The position numbers and the translations under genes were made by a program. The notes under the pieces were generated by a model. That model saw nothing but the letters and a program-made list of their open reading frames with translations, was not told the origin of the DNA and did not search any database. A DNA stretch of 64,000 bases, taken from NCBI RefSeq assembly GCF_000519205.1, contig NZ_JAFB01000016.1, positions 90,988-154,987 on the forward strand, written 5' to 3'. The DNA is from Amycolatopsis taiwanensis DSM 45107 (GTDB lineage: Bacteria; Actinomycetota; Actinomycetes; Mycobacteriales; Pseudonocardiaceae). Numbering within the stretch: position 1 is the stretch's first letter; each line of letters opens with the position of its first letter. This document shows positions 1-10,566 of this stretch, piece by piece.

Positions 1-1
1 G

Positions 2-187
2 GGCGTGCACTACCGCGCCGGCGGCGCCACCACGCAGTCGATCGTCATGCGGTCGAAGTCGGGCACGGTGCGGATGATCGACGGCTACCACCGGTTGACC
101 AAGCTGCGCGCCTACTCGTCCATCGACTTCGACGGCAACCTCGAGGCGACCGGCGACGACGAGAACCTGGTCCCGCCGCTGCCTTAG
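2..187 (+). CDS. glpX: Class II fructose-1,6-bisphosphatase GlpX, C-terminal end (cut by window start)
   Basis: This is the last 61 codons of a gene entering from the left edge. The peptide segment [17 protein letters not shown] followed by a YHRL helix is the characteristic C-terminus of the class II (GlpX) fructose-1,6-bisphosphatase, a gluconeogenic enzyme that hydrolyses fructose 1,6-bisphosphate. The reading frame is open from base 2 and ends at TAG 185-187. The next gene is fumC on the same strand, the same pairing as glpX-fumC (Rv1099c-Rv1098c) in M. tuberculosis, which supports the call. The catalytic part lies outside the window. Confidence 0.85.
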   Translation, partial: GVHYRAGGATTQSIVMRSKSGTVRMIDGYHRLTKLRAYSSIDFDGNLEATGDDENLVPPLP

Positions 188-262
188 CCGGCGGATCCAC
201 CACAAGGCGCGGGTGGTGGAACACACGGGGCCGGCGCGGCTTCGCTGAGCGAAACTGGCCTC

Positions 263-1660
263 ATGGCTGAACAGGAATACCGGATCGAACACGACACGAT
301 GGGCGAAGTGAAGGTGCCCGTCGACGCGCTGTACCGGGCCCAGACCCAGCGGGCCGTGGAGAACTTCCCGATCTCCGGCCGCGGTCTAGAGCGGGCTCAG
401 ATCCGTGCGCTGGGCCTGCTCAAGGCCGCCGCGGCCCGGGTGAACGCCAAGCTCGGAGTGCTCGACGCCAAGATGGCGGAGGCGATCGCCGCGGCGGCCG
501 ACGAGGTGGCCGAGGGGCGCTACGACGAGCATTTCCCGATCGACGTGTTCCAGACCGGTTCCGGCACCTCGTCGAACATGAATGCCAACGAGGTGATCGC
601 CACCCTGGCCGGCCGCCGGCTCGGGGCCGACGTGCATCCGAACGACCACGTCAACGCCTCGCAGTCGTCGAACGACACGTTTCCGACGACGATTCACGTG
701 GCCGCCACGGAAGCCGTGCTCACCGACGTCATCCCCGCGCTGGAACACCTCGCCGCGACGATCTCCGCGCGCGCCGGGGAATGGCGGGACCTGGTGAAGT
801 CCGGCCGCACCCACCTGATGGACGCGGTGCCGATCACGCTGGGCCAGGAGGCCGGCGCGTGGGCCGCGCAGGTGCGGTTCGGCATCGAGCGGCTCCGCTC
901 GGGCCTGGACCGGCTGGGCGAGCTGCCGATCGGCGGCACCGCGGTGGGTTCCGGTCTCAACGCGCCCGACGGCTTCGGCGCGGCGGTGGCCGAGGAGCTC
1001 GCCAGGGTGACCGGACTGCCGCTGACCGAGGCGCGCGACCACTTCGAGGCCCAGGCGTCGCAGGACAGCGTCGTGGAGACCTCGGCACACCTGCGCACGG
1101 TCGCGGTGTCCCTCAACAAGATCGCCAATGACCTGCGCTGGCTGGGTTCCGGCCCGCGCGCCGGCCTGGCCGAGCTGGCGCTGCCCGACCTGCAGCCCGG
1201 CTCGTCGATCATGCCGGGCAAGGTGAATCCGGTGATCCCGGAGGCGACCTTGCAGGTGGTCGCGCAGGTGATCGGCAACGACGCGGCGGTGGCTTACGCC
1301 GGCGCGCAGGGCAACTTCCAGCTCAACGTGAACCTGCCGGTGATCGCCCGGAACGTGCTCGAATCGGCCCGGCTGCTCGCGGCGGTCTCCAGGCTGCTGG
1401 CGGACAAGGTTTTCGCTGGTATAGAGCCGAATGTCGAGCGTCTCAGGGCTTACGCGGAGGGCTCGCCGTCGATCGTCACGCCGCTCAATGCCTACCTTGG
1501 CTACGAGGAGGCCGCCTCCGTCGCGAAACAGGCCCTGAAGGAACTGAAGACGATCCGTGAGGTCGTCATCGAACGTGGCCACGTGGCGAACGGCAAGCTC
1601 ACCGAGGCCCAGCTCGACGAGGCCCTCGACGTGCTCCGGATGGCCCGCGGCGGCAAGTGA
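263..1660 (+). CDS. fumC: Class II fumarate hydratase
   Basis: A 465-residue class II fumarase, which interconverts fumarate and malate in the cytoplasmic TCA cycle without an iron-sulfur cluster. The substrate-loop signature [11 protein letters not shown] begins at about residue 313, and [13 protein letters not shown] at about residue 98 is a conserved active-site segment. Length matches the usual 460-470 residues. The family also includes aspartase and argininosuccinate lyase, but the N-terminal and signature residues fit fumarase. It starts at ATG 263 without a strong ribosome binding site, 75 bases after glpX, and is probably cotranscribed with it. Confidence 0.96.
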   Translation: MAEQEYRIEHDTMGEVKVPVDALYRAQTQRAVENFPISGRGLERAQIRALGLLKAAAARVNAKLGVLDAKMAEAIAAAADEVAEGRYDEHFPIDVFQTGSGTSSNMNANEVIATLAGRRLGADVHPNDHVNASQSSNDTFPTTIHVAATEAVLTDVIPALEHLAATISARAGEWRDLVKSGRTHLMDAVPITLGQEAGAWAAQVRFGIERLRSGLDRLGELPIGGTAVGSGLNAPDGFGAAVAEELARVTGLPLTEARDHFEAQASQDSVVETSAHLRTVAVSLNKIANDLRWLGSGPRAGLAELALPDLQPGSSIMPGKVNPVIPEATLQVVAQVIGNDAAVAYAGAQGNFQLNVNLPVIARNVLESARLLAAVSRLLADKVFAGIEPNVERLRAYAEGSPSIVTPLNAYLGYEEAASVAKQALKELKTIREVVIERGHVANGKLTEAQLDEALDVLRMARGGK

Positions 1661-1696
1661 CCCGGAATTGTCGGTGGGGCCAGGCATGATGTCCTC

Positions 1697-3244
1697 ATGC
1701 AGCTCTCCGAAGTGGTCACCGCCTCCGCGACGCTCGCCGCCACGCGCTCGCGCAAGGCAAAGATCGCCACGCTCGCCGGGTTGCTGCACCGCGCCGGCGA
1801 GCGGGAACTCCCCGCCGTCGTCGCGTTCCTGACCGGCCGGCCCACCCAGGGCCGGATCGGAGCGGGCTGGCGCACCGTCGCCGGCCTGGAGGTGGCAGCC
1901 AGGGCCGGGCCACCCGAGCTGACCGTGTCCGAGGTCGACGACGCGCTGGGCGAGGTCGCCGCGGCCGCGGGCAGCGGCTCGACTCTGCGCCGTGCGGAGA
2001 TCCTGCGGACGCTGCTGGCCAGGGCCACCGAGCCGGAACGGGACTTCCTGTTCCGGCTGCTCACCGGCGAGCTCAGGCAGGGAGCCCTGGAGGGCGTGAT
2101 GCTCGATGCGATCGCCTCGGCCGCCGCGGTACCGGCCGAGGCGGTGCGACGCGCGTTCATGCTCTCCGGCCGGCTGCCCGTCACCGCACACGCGGCCATG
2201 ACCGGGGGCGCGGGCGCGCTGGCCGAGTTCCGGCTGGAGCTCGGCCGGCCGCTGCGGCCGATGCTGGCGTCGCCGGCCGAGTCCCTGGACGAGGCGCTGG
2301 CGGAGCACACCGCGGCGATCGTCGAGTACAAAATGGACGGTGCGCGGATTCAGGTGCACCGGGACGGTGACGAGGTGCACGTCTACACCCGCACGCTGCG
2401 CGAGATCACCGCACATGTCGGCGAGCTGGTCGAGTTGGTGCGGGCGCTGCCGTGCCGGTCGGTCGTGCTCGACGGGGAAACCCTCGCGCTCACCGACGAC
2501 GGCCGGCCGAGGCCGTTTCAGGAGACGATGAGCCGGTTCGGCAGCCAGCCCGGCAACAACGGGCCGCCGAAGATCCCGCGTTCCCACGAGGAACAGGTAC
2601 GGGCGTTGCTGCTGCGGCCGTACTTCTTCGACTGTCTGCACCTGGACGGCGCGGACCTGCTCGATGCGCCGTTGCGGGAACGGAACGCGGCGCTGCGGCG
2701 GGTCGCCGGCGAGCACCTGATGCCCGGTGAGATCGAGCCCGAGGATGCCGCCTCGGTGCTCGACGCCGCGCTCGACTCCGGACACGAGGGTGTGCTGGTG
2801 AAATCGCTCGATTCCGGTTACGCCGCGGGCCGCCGGGGCCGCGCGTGGCTCAAGGTCAAGCCGGTGTGCACGCTCGACCTCGTCGTGCTCGCCGCCGAAT
2901 GGGGGCACGGTAGGCGCACCGGATACCTGTCGAACCTGCACCTGGGCGCCCGTGACCCGGACGGTGGTCCGCCGATCATGGTGGGCAAGACGTTCAAGGG
3001 CCTCACGGACGAGTTGCTCGCCTGGCAGACCAGGACGTTCCAGGAAATCGAGACCCACCGGGACGGCTGGACCGTGTACGTGCGGCCGGAACTGGTCGTC
3101 GAGATCGAACTGGACGGCGCCCAGGTCAGCACCCGCTATCCCGGCGGGGTGGCGCTGCGGTTCGCCCGGGTCATGCGGTACCGGCCGGACAAGGAACCCG
3201 GCGACGCCGACACGATCGAGGAGGTGCGAGCAACCCTGCGCTGA
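1697..3244 (+). CDS. ATP-dependent DNA ligase (LigB type)
   Basis: A 515-residue ATP-dependent DNA ligase that seals nicks through a lysyl-AMP intermediate. Motif I is EYKMDGARIQ with the adenylated lysine at residue 212 (codon 2330-2332). Later segments DGE (motif III), EGVLVKS (motif IV) and AWLKVKP (motif V) are all present in order. An N-terminal helical DNA-binding domain precedes the nucleotidyltransferase domain and an OB fold follows, the layout of mycobacterial LigB and archaeal-type ligases. It is extra to the essential NAD-dependent LigA and likely serves repair. It is convergent with the next gene. Confidence 0.94.
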   Translation: MQLSEVVTASATLAATRSRKAKIATLAGLLHRAGERELPAVVAFLTGRPTQGRIGAGWRTVAGLEVAARAGPPELTVSEVDDALGEVAAAAGSGSTLRRAEILRTLLARATEPERDFLFRLLTGELRQGALEGVMLDAIASAAAVPAEAVRRAFMLSGRLPVTAHAAMTGGAGALAEFRLELGRPLRPMLASPAESLDEALAEHTAAIVEYKMDGARIQVHRDGDEVHVYTRTLREITAHVGELVELVRALPCRSVVLDGETLALTDDGRPRPFQETMSRFGSQPGNNGPPKIPRSHEEQVRALLLRPYFFDCLHLDGADLLDAPLRERNAALRRVAGEHLMPGEIEPEDAASVLDAALDSGHEGVLVKSLDSGYAAGRRGRAWLKVKPVCTLDLVVLAAEWGHGRRTGYLSNLHLGARDPDGGPPIMVGKTFKGLTDELLAWQTRTFQEIETHRDGWTVYVRPELVVEIELDGAQVSTRYPGGVALRFARVMRYRPDKEPGDADTIEEVRATLR

Positions 3245-3285
3245 CCGTCCGTGCCAAGGTGCACCCTCGTCTCCGCGAGTTGGAC

Positions 3286-4350
3286 CTAAAGCGACGGAGC
3301 CGCTTGCGGTGGGTCGTCCGCTTGCACCGCTGCGAGTTCTGAGGTGGTTTCTCGCGAGGACAGCGCCGACGTGGTGAACTGGGCAGGTCTCGACGCTTCC
3401 GACAGTTCCTCGCGGAGTCCTTCCAGAGCGGTGTGGTCGTCGTCCGTACCGGTGTGTGGGGCGGCGAACCAGCGCGCGTACTCGGCGATCTCGGCAAGGC
3501 GCCAGTCGAGGGCGAACAACTCGACCATCGCCGGGTCGGCGTCCAGCCGGTCGCCCGCACCGGCCGCGATCAGGTCGGCGTAGTCCCGTTCGCGTGGCGC
3601 GAGAGCCAGTGACTCCCAGTCGACCAGCTTCAGCCCGCATGCCCCCACAACCTGGTTGCGGTTGTGCGGCTCGCCGTGGGTCGGCACCCACAAGTGCCGA
3701 CGGGTGCGAGCGAGATCCGCCAACTCGAGGTAGCGGTCCGTCCAGCGCTCGATCACGACGCCGCGTGCGGCGATCGCGCCACGCGCTGCCTCCGCCAACG
3801 GGCCGGACCTCCAGGGCTGAGCGGTGCGCGCCCGCAATTCATCGGCGAAGTCGGGACCGACCTGAGGAGTCCAGCGCCGCAGACCGGCCGGTGGTGTGGC
3901 GCGATGCAGCACGGCCAGCGCGGCTTCGACCTGATGGACGTGCTGCGGCTCGCCTGCCTCCGCCTCGGTGGGACTCCGTCCGTCCAACCACGGCGTCGCG
4001 CTGAGCGCACCGGCCTCGACGCCGACAGTGAACCGGCCGGACGAGCGGGCGGGCAACGGCGCGCACACCGCTTCCACACCGGCGGCGGCCAGTGCGGCCG
4101 CCCCCGCGTAGGCGGCTTCCAGCGACGCCTCGGTGTGCCGGGGCTCCAACTGGTCCAATGTCACGAACAGGGTCCGCCCGCCACCGGCCACCCGCCAGTG
4201 GTGTGCGCCGAAACCCCAGGGCAGGTAGGCGATCTCGGCGACATCCGGCAGCCAATGCGTGGTGACAGCACTCGCGATCGCGTCATCGCTGACGAAGGAG
4301 GGGCGGGAGAGCACGAGATCGATCGTAAAGGGCGCGTAGACCGCCGTCAC
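3286..4350 (-). CDS. Phosphotransferase of the APH/choline kinase fold
   Basis: 354 residues with an aminoglycoside-phosphotransferase-like kinase fold. HGEPHNRN at residues 225-232 corresponds to the HGDxxxxN catalytic loop, and LVDWES at 242-247 to the metal-binding D(F/W)E segment. The substrate is unknown; members phosphorylate small molecules and not only antibiotics, so resistance should not be assumed. Oddity: the last ~34 residues (321-354) are encoded by a truncated copy of the dispersed palindromic element at 3288-3383 read in reverse, so the C-terminus has been replaced or extended by a repeat. It is convergent with the DNA ligase. Confidence 0.8.
   Translation of the reverse strand: MTAVYAPFTIDLVLSRPSFVSDDAIASAVTTHWLPDVAEIAYLPWGFGAHHWRVAGGGRTLFVTLDQLEPRHTEASLEAAYAGAAALAAAGVEAVCAPLPARSSGRFTVGVEAGALSATPWLDGRSPTEAEAGEPQHVHQVEAALAVLHRATPPAGLRRWTPQVGPDFADELRARTAQPWRSGPLAEAARGAIAARGVVIERWTDRYLELADLARTRRHLWVPTHGEPHNRNQVVGACGLKLVDWESLALAPRERDYADLIAAGAGDRLDADPAMVELFALDWRLAEIAEYARWFAAPHTGTDDDHTALEGLREELSEASRPAQFTTSALSSRETTSELAAVQADDPPQAAPSL
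3288..3383 (+). repeat. Palindromic element family A, copy 1 (5' half only)
   Basis: This copy holds the left flank (AGCGACGGAGCCGCTT hairpin, then GCACCGCTGC), the left stem arm TTCTGAGGTGGTTTCTCGCG and the conserved loop GAGGACAGCGCCGACGTGG. Similarity stops at about 3383 and the right arm is missing. It lies between the convergent ligase and phosphotransferase genes and supplies the phosphotransferase C-terminal tail. Compare the full copies at 21605 and 59451. Confidence 0.85.
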
Positions 4351-4384
4351 CGGAATTTCGCCGGTCTCGCTCTACGCTCGAGGC

Positions 4385-5002
4385 ATGACAACCGTGCAAA
4401 ACGTGGTGACGTCGGGAGTTTTCGAGCTCGATGGTGGGCAGTGGGACGTCGACAACAATGTCTGGCTGATCGGTGACGACAGCGAGGTGCTGGTCATCGA
4501 CGCCGCCCACGACGCGGCCAAGATCGCCGAGGCCGTCGGGGACCGGACGGTCCGTGCGATCGTGTGCACCCACGCACACAACGATCACGTCAACGCCGCA
4601 CCTGAGCTGGCCGAACGGACCGGCGCGCCGATCCTGCTGCATCCCGACGACCGGGTGCTGTGGAACCTCACCCACTCCGATCGCGCGCCCGACGCCGACC
4701 TCTCCGACGGCCAGGTCCTCACGATCGGCGGCACCGACCTGACCGTGCTGCACACGCCCGGCCACGCGCCTGGCGCCGTCTGCCTCTACGCGCCGCAACT
4801 CGGCGTCGTGTTCACCGGTGACACGCTGTTCCACGGCGGGCCCGGCGCCACCGGCCGGTCCTACTCGGACTATCCGACGATCGTGCGCTCGATCCGCGAA
4901 CGCCTGTTCACGCTCCCGGACGCCACGACCGTCAACACCGGTCACGGCGAGTCCACCACCATCGGGACGGAGAAGGCTAACTCCGCAGGCTGGGCGGACT
5001 GA
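4385..5002 (+). CDS. MBL-fold metallo-hydrolase (glyoxalase II-like)
   Basis: 205 residues with a complete metallo-beta-lactamase metal site: THAHNDH at residues 62-68, His127 in HTPGH, Asp146 in TGDTLF and His187 in TGHGES. This is the compact single-domain type related to glyoxalase II and to the hydrolases found beside mycothiol-dependent formaldehyde dehydrogenase in actinobacteria. Its substrate, probably a thioester, cannot be read from sequence, and no dehydrogenase partner is adjacent. The gene overlaps the convergent DUF309 gene by 26 bases at its 3' end. Confidence 0.85.
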   Translation: MTTVQNVVTSGVFELDGGQWDVDNNVWLIGDDSEVLVIDAAHDAAKIAEAVGDRTVRAIVCTHAHNDHVNAAPELAERTGAPILLHPDDRVLWNLTHSDRAPDADLSDGQVLTIGGTDLTVLHTPGHAPGAVCLYAPQLGVVFTGDTLFHGGPGATGRSYSDYPTIVRSIRERLFTLPDATTVNTGHGESTTIGTEKANSAGWAD

Positions 5003-5426
5003 GCTCACCCGGCGGGTGCTCCGCGCGGGCCCAACGGACCAGGCCGGTGACGTCGAGGCCATGCGGCGGTGCGTCGGCGTACGGTTCGATGGCGTCGGCG
5101 CCACGCTGGAGAAGCGACAGCGCGCCCTTCTCGTTGCCACGGGCGGCATGCGTGACCCCCACGGCGAGCTGCGCCAGGCCCTTCCACAGGGCACGCTCGG
5201 GGCCGTCCGCCGACTTCCAGGCGTCCTCGAAGACTTCGTGCGCGTGGAAGGGCTTGCCCTCGTCGAGCAGCCGCTGCGCCTCGCTGATCGTCTCCTCCGG
5301 CGTGCGCACGACGCCCTCCGGCTGGCGCTCGACGCCGGGCGAGCCGTACGGCAACGGCCGCCCGAGCCCGTCCCGTGGCCGGGCGTTGCGGGCCCGGCCC
5401 TGCGCGTCTCGGTCGCGATCGGCCAC
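4977..5426 (-). CDS. DUF309 domain protein
   Basis: 149 residues. The segment PFHAHEVFEDAWK at about 59-71 is the hallmark of DUF309, a small all-helical family with a conserved His-Glu-Trp cluster and no established function. The N-terminal 40 residues are arginine- and glycine-rich and may be over-long; a GTG in the PEGVVRTPEET region could be the true start. The 3' end overlaps the converging metallo-hydrolase gene. Confidence 0.8.
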   Translation of the reverse strand: MADRDRDAQGRARNARPRDGLGRPLPYGSPGVERQPEGVVRTPEETISEAQRLLDEGKPFHAHEVFEDAWKSADGPERALWKGLAQLAVGVTHAARGNEKGALSLLQRGADAIEPYADAPPHGLDVTGLVRWARAEHPPGELSPPSLRS

Positions 5427-5496
5427 GAGAGACGATTGTGCCCGAAACTCCGGCGCCCGGGGAGAGCGGTTCCACGACCCAGAGCAGGTAGTCTGA

Positions 5497-6942
<1,446 letters not shown>

Positions 6943-6948
6943 GGCTCT

Positions 6949-6996
6949 ATGAGTGACCCGTTCATGCCGAATTTCGACACAAAACGGGTCACTCAT
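6949..6996. terminator. Hairpin family B, copy 1 (ATGAGTGACCCGTT arms)
   Basis: Perfect 14-base inverted repeat, ATGAGTGACCCGTT at 6949-6962 and its complement at 6983-6996, with a 20-base loop. It sits between the convergent guaB1 and phoH2 genes, so it is well placed as a bidirectional terminator. The same arms recur at 31673 and 58821. On the reverse strand the loop reads TGTCGAAATTCGGCATG, matching copy 3. Confidence 0.8.
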
Positions 6997-7033
6997 CTCG
7001 CGCGCGAGCCGAAAAGGTCGGACCGCCGAGCTA

Positions 7034-8416
7034 CTATGTGTGATCCTCCAGCATCTCGGTGACCAGTGCCGCGATCGGTGAGCGTTCCGACCGGGTCAGC
7101 GTCACATGGGCGAAAAGCGGGTGTCCCTTCAGCTTTTCGATCACCGCGGAGACCCCGTCATGCCGCCCGACGCGCAGGTTGTCGCGCTGCGCCACGTCGT
7201 GCGTGAGCACGACCCGGGAGGCTGTGCCCAACCGCGACAGCACGGTCAGCAACACGTTGCGCTCGAGTGACTGGGCCTCGTCCACGATCACGAACGCGTC
7301 ATGCAGCGAACGCCCGCGAATGTGGGTGAGCGGCAGGACCTCCAGCATGCCGCGGTCGAAGACCTCGTCGAGGACTTCCTGGCTGACCAGCGCGCCGAGG
7401 GTGTCGAACACCGCCTGCGCCCACGGCTGCATCTTCTCGCTCTCCGAGCCGGGCAGGTAACCGAGATCCTGCCCGCCGACCGCGTACACCGGCCGGAACA
7501 CCACGACCTTGCGGTGCTCCCGGCGTTCCATCACCGATTCCAGACCGGCGCACAGCGCGAGCGCCGACTTCCCGGTGCCCGCGCGGCCACCGAGCGAGAC
7601 GATGCCGATGTCCGGGTCGAGCAGCAGGTCCAGCGCGATCCGCTGCTCGGCGGATCGGCCGTGCAGGCCGAAGGCCTCCCGGTCGCCGCGCACCAGCCGT
7701 ACCTTCTTGTCTGCGGTGACCCGGCCGAGCGCGCTGGAGCTGCCGGAGAGCAGCCGCAGACCGGTGTGGCAAGGCAGTTCGCCGACCTCGGCAAGGCCGA
7801 ACTCGGCAAGGTCCACCGGACTGTCGGTGAACAGCGCGTCGATCGCCTCCTGCGGCACGTCCACATCGGCCATGCCGGTCCAGCCGGACGGGACGACCTC
7901 CTGGGCGCGGTACTCGTCGGCCTCGAGCCCGACCGAGCCCGCCTTGACCCGCAACGGAATGTCCTTCGTCACCAACGTCACGCCCGGACGCTCCGCGGCG
8001 AGGTTCAACGCGCAGGCCAGGATGCGGTGGTCGTTGGAGTCGGTGCGAAAGCCCGGCGGCAGCACCGTCGGGTCGGAGTGGTTGAGTTCCACATGCAGGG
8101 TGCCGCCCTGCTCACCGATCGGCACCGGCCGGTCCAGCCGGCCGTGGGTTCGCCGCAGGTCATCGAGCAGGCGTAGCGCTTCGCGCGCGAACCAGCCGAG
8201 TTCGGGATGGTGCCGCTTTGCCTCCAGTTCGCTGATCACGACCAGCGGCAAGACCACGGCATGCTCGGCGAACCTGGACAGCGCCCAGGGGTCGGAGAGC
8301 AGAACCGAGGTGTCGAGCACATAGGTGTGCCGCTGGGATTCGGAAGATTGCGGGCCCGGGTCCTCGGTGTCGAACGAACCGTCCGAGGTCTGTCGGGGCG
8401 AACGCTGCGCAGTCAC
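7034..8416 (-). CDS. phoH2: PhoH2: PIN-domain/PhoH-like ATPase
   Basis: 460 residues. The N-terminal PIN domain begins [12 protein letters not shown] (Asp35) with further acids and DHRILA near 129-134. The C-terminal PhoH ATPase has Walker [10 protein letters not shown] at about 276-284 and Walker B VIVDEAQS. PhoH2 proteins are ATP-dependent RNA-unwinding ribonucleases. The GTG start at 8416 is chosen because GAGGGAG lies just upstream; a longer form from 8452 is open but lacks a site. It corresponds to Rv1095 in the conserved gene order. Confidence 0.92.
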   Translation of the reverse strand: MTAQRSPRQTSDGSFDTEDPGPQSSESQRHTYVLDTSVLLSDPWALSRFAEHAVVLPLVVISELEAKRHHPELGWFAREALRLLDDLRRTHGRLDRPVPIGEQGGTLHVELNHSDPTVLPPGFRTDSNDHRILACALNLAAERPGVTLVTKDIPLRVKAGSVGLEADEYRAQEVVPSGWTGMADVDVPQEAIDALFTDSPVDLAEFGLAEVGELPCHTGLRLLSGSSSALGRVTADKKVRLVRGDREAFGLHGRSAEQRIALDLLLDPDIGIVSLGGRAGTGKSALALCAGLESVMERREHRKVVVFRPVYAVGGQDLGYLPGSESEKMQPWAQAVFDTLGALVSQEVLDEVFDRGMLEVLPLTHIRGRSLHDAFVIVDEAQSLERNVLLTVLSRLGTASRVVLTHDVAQRDNLRVGRHDGVSAVIEKLKGHPLFAHVTLTRSERSPIAALVTEMLEDHT

Positions 8417-8750
8417 GGCATCTCCCTCGTGGGCGTGGCACCACGCCCGCACTCGCTGGGCCGGGCAGCGCCCTGGTTGAACCGTCCTGCCGACGCCGGA
8501 GCGTCAGCGGGTGCGGCCAAGAGGGCCTGGTGCCGGCCCCCTCGTGCGTTGCGCGAACGGCATGCCGGCTGTCACCGCTGCCGTTCCCTCAACTACCGCC
8601 ACGACCAGGGCCTCCCGCGATGATCCGCAAGGTCACGAACCATCATCTCGCAAGTTACCTGCGTTCGGCGACGTGTGCAGGCAGCCAGGCAGGTGATTCA
8701 CAACTGTGTTATCTCACCGTCGGTAGAGATCACAAACACTCTTTGTGGTG
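8417..8750. other. Intergenic region between phoH2 and the prenyl synthase gene
   Basis: 334 bases upstream of phoH2 and downstream of the prenyl synthase gene, both on the minus strand. I see no credible coding sequence. A short hairpin, CACAAA-loop-TTTGTG at 8731-8747, just past the prenyl synthase stop could be a weak terminator. The rest presumably holds the phoH2 promoter, but no clear -35/-10 pair can be assigned. Confidence 0.4.
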
Positions 8751-9527
8751 TCAGTTGCCGAATCGACGGTGCCGCCACGCGTAATCGCGCAGCGCACGGA
8801 GGAAGTCGACCTTGCGGAACGCGGGCCAGTACGCCTCGGTGAACCAGAACTCGGAATGTGCCGATTGCCACAGCAGAAATCCGGACAACCGCTGCTCGCC
8901 GGAGGTGCGGATGATCAGGTCGGGGTCCGGCTGGCCCGAGGTGTAGAGATGCTCGGAGATATGGTCGACGTCCAGGATCTTGGCCAGCTCGCGGATCGAC
9001 GTGCCTTCGTCGGCGTGCTGGAGCAGGAGCTTCTTGACCGCGTCGGCGATCTCCTGGCGGCCGCCGTAGCCGACCGCGATGTTGACCTCCATGCCCCGGC
9101 GGCTCTCGGACCGCGCTGCGGCCGCCTTGAGACTGCGCGCCACGTCGGCCGGCAGCAGCTCCAGCGCCCCCACCATGCGCAGGCGCCACGGGTTGGCCGG
9201 CGCAGCGAGCTCGTCGACCACATCTACGATGATCTTGAGCAGGGCCCCGACCTCTTCCGGGGCGCGGCCGAGATTGTCCGTGGACAGCAGCCACAAGGTC
9301 ACGACCTCGACCTCGGCTTCGCGGCACCAGGACAGGAAGTCCGCGATCTTCTGTGCGCCGACGCGGTGACCGTCCGACACGTCGGCGAACCCGGCTTCCC
9401 GGGCCCAGCGGCGGTTGCCGTCGAGCATGATGGCGATGTGGCGCGGGTGGCGCCCGGCGGCCTGCTGCACCAGTCGCCGCCCGTAGGCGCCATACAGGAC
9501 CCTGGAGACGAGGGATCGAAGGCTCAC
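8751..9527 (-). CDS. cis-Prenyl diphosphate synthase, probable (2Z,6E)-farnesyl diphosphate synthase
   Basis: 258 residues of the UppS family. IAIMLDGNRRWAR (Asp36) binds the Mg-diphosphate and RTSGEQRLSGFLLWQ near the C-terminus is the second signature. Family members add isopentenyl units in the cis configuration. Being divergent from hemolysin III, as Rv1086 is next to Rv1085c, suggests the short-chain Z-farnesyl synthase that feeds decaprenyl phosphate synthesis, not the long-chain enzyme Rv2361c. That assignment rests on synteny and would need product analysis. Confidence 0.88.
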   Translation of the reverse strand: MSLRSLVSRVLYGAYGRRLVQQAAGRHPRHIAIMLDGNRRWAREAGFADVSDGHRVGAQKIADFLSWCREAEVEVVTLWLLSTDNLGRAPEEVGALLKIIVDVVDELAAPANPWRLRMVGALELLPADVARSLKAAAARSESRRGMEVNIAVGYGGRQEIADAVKKLLLQHADEGTSIRELAKILDVDHISEHLYTSGQPDPDLIIRTSGEQRLSGFLLWQSAHSEFWFTEAYWPAFRKVDFLRALRDYAWRHRRFGN

Positions 9528-9613
9528 AGCGGAAGCCTACGCACGCTTGTCCGCTGCGTGGTTCCGGCCACCGTTTGACGGACGGACAACCTACGCTGTC
9601 GTAACCTGATGGC

Positions 9614-10279
9614 GTGACCGTCGCGCTCCCTCCCGAAGCCGCCGCCCGTCCCCGGTTGCGGGGACACATTCATTTCTGGTCCTTTTTCGGCGCGCTCCTA
9701 GCCGCGACGACGCTGGTCACGATCGCCGCGGCGATGATCGGCTCGACCGCCGCTCTGGCCACGTCCGTCTACGGCGTCACCGTGCTCGGCGTATTCGGCG
9801 TCAGCGCGCTGTATCACCGGCGTCAGTGGAGCCCGCGCGCGTATCAATGGATGAAACGCGCCGACCATTCGATGATCTTCCTGTTCATTGCCGGCACCTA
9901 CACCCCGTTCACGCTGCTTTCGATGTCGAAACCGACGGGCTACGTCATATTCGGTGTCGTGTGGGGCGGCGCCCTCGCCGGAGTCGCCCTGAAGATGTTG
10001 TGGCCGACCGCGCCCCGCTGGCTGGGCGTGCCGATCTACATCGCGCTCGGCTGGGTCGCGATCTTCGTGCTCCCCGAGCTCGCCCGCCACGCCGGCGTCA
10101 CCGCGCTCGTGCTGCTCCTCGTCGGTGGCGCGTTCTACACCGTCGGCGCCGTGTTCTACGCGACCCGCTGGCCCAACCACTGGCCCGAGGTCTTCGGTTA
10201 TCACGAGTACTTCCACGCCTGCACGGTGCTGGCCGCCACCTCCCACTACATCGCGATCTGGCTCGCCATCTATGCCTAG
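9614..10279 (+). CDS. trhA: Hemolysin III / TrhA family membrane protein
   Basis: 221 residues with about seven transmembrane helices. Conserved histidines occur in SALYHRRQW, RADHSMIF and the C-terminal HEYFHACT...SHY segment, as in the hemolysin III/PAQR superfamily. The start is GTG 9614, divergent from the prenyl synthase. The last 36 bases, including the stop codon, are duplicated imperfectly at 11490-11525, and an integrase relic lies directly downstream, so this 3' end looks like a former integration site. Confidence 0.9.
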   Translation: MTVALPPEAAARPRLRGHIHFWSFFGALLAATTLVTIAAAMIGSTAALATSVYGVTVLGVFGVSALYHRRQWSPRAYQWMKRADHSMIFLFIAGTYTPFTLLSMSKPTGYVIFGVVWGGALAGVALKMLWPTAPRWLGVPIYIALGWVAIFVLPELARHAGVTALVLLLVGGAFYTVGAVFYATRWPNHWPEVFGYHEYFHACTVLAATSHYIAIWLAIYA

Positions 10280-10290
10280 CTCTGGATCTT

Positions 10291-10432
10291 CTCCAGGCCG
10301 TCCGGCCGCTTGGTCACGGCCTGGCCCTCCCTCCACGTTGAGAGCCTGCTCGAAGAACGCGTCGATCGCGCCCCGTGTCCGCTCGTGGCTACTCGGCAGT
10401 AGGTGCGTATAGACCCGCAGCGTGAACCGACA
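10291..10432 (-). pseudogene. Tyrosine recombinase (integrase) C-terminal remnant
   Basis: On the minus strand the peptide FTLRVYTHLLPSSHERTR followed by AIDAFFEQAL matches the end of phage and integrative-element tyrosine recombinases; the Tyr in RVYTHL is the nucleophile position. Nothing upstream encodes the Arg/His catalytic residues, and the frame has no native stop before trhA. Only about 45 codons survive. It is adjacent to the trhA 3' end, as integrase genes usually are to their attachment site. Confidence 0.7.
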
Positions 10433-10566
10433 GCTGCGAGTCACGAAAGGTCCCCTTCTCAGGCCGCCCGCATCAAGGGCTGCTACGCCGTCGCTTTTCC
10501 CCTTGTCAGGGCGGGCCTTGCGGAGCCGCTGACCTGACTCTCATCGTGTCGGACCGCCAGACGCGG

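Noticed and set aside
386..3691. 1101-codon open frame on the minus strand across fumC and the ligase gene
   Set aside because: A high-GC shadow frame. The plus-strand proteins have intact family motifs, and the minus frame is low-complexity Arg/Gly/His-rich sequence.
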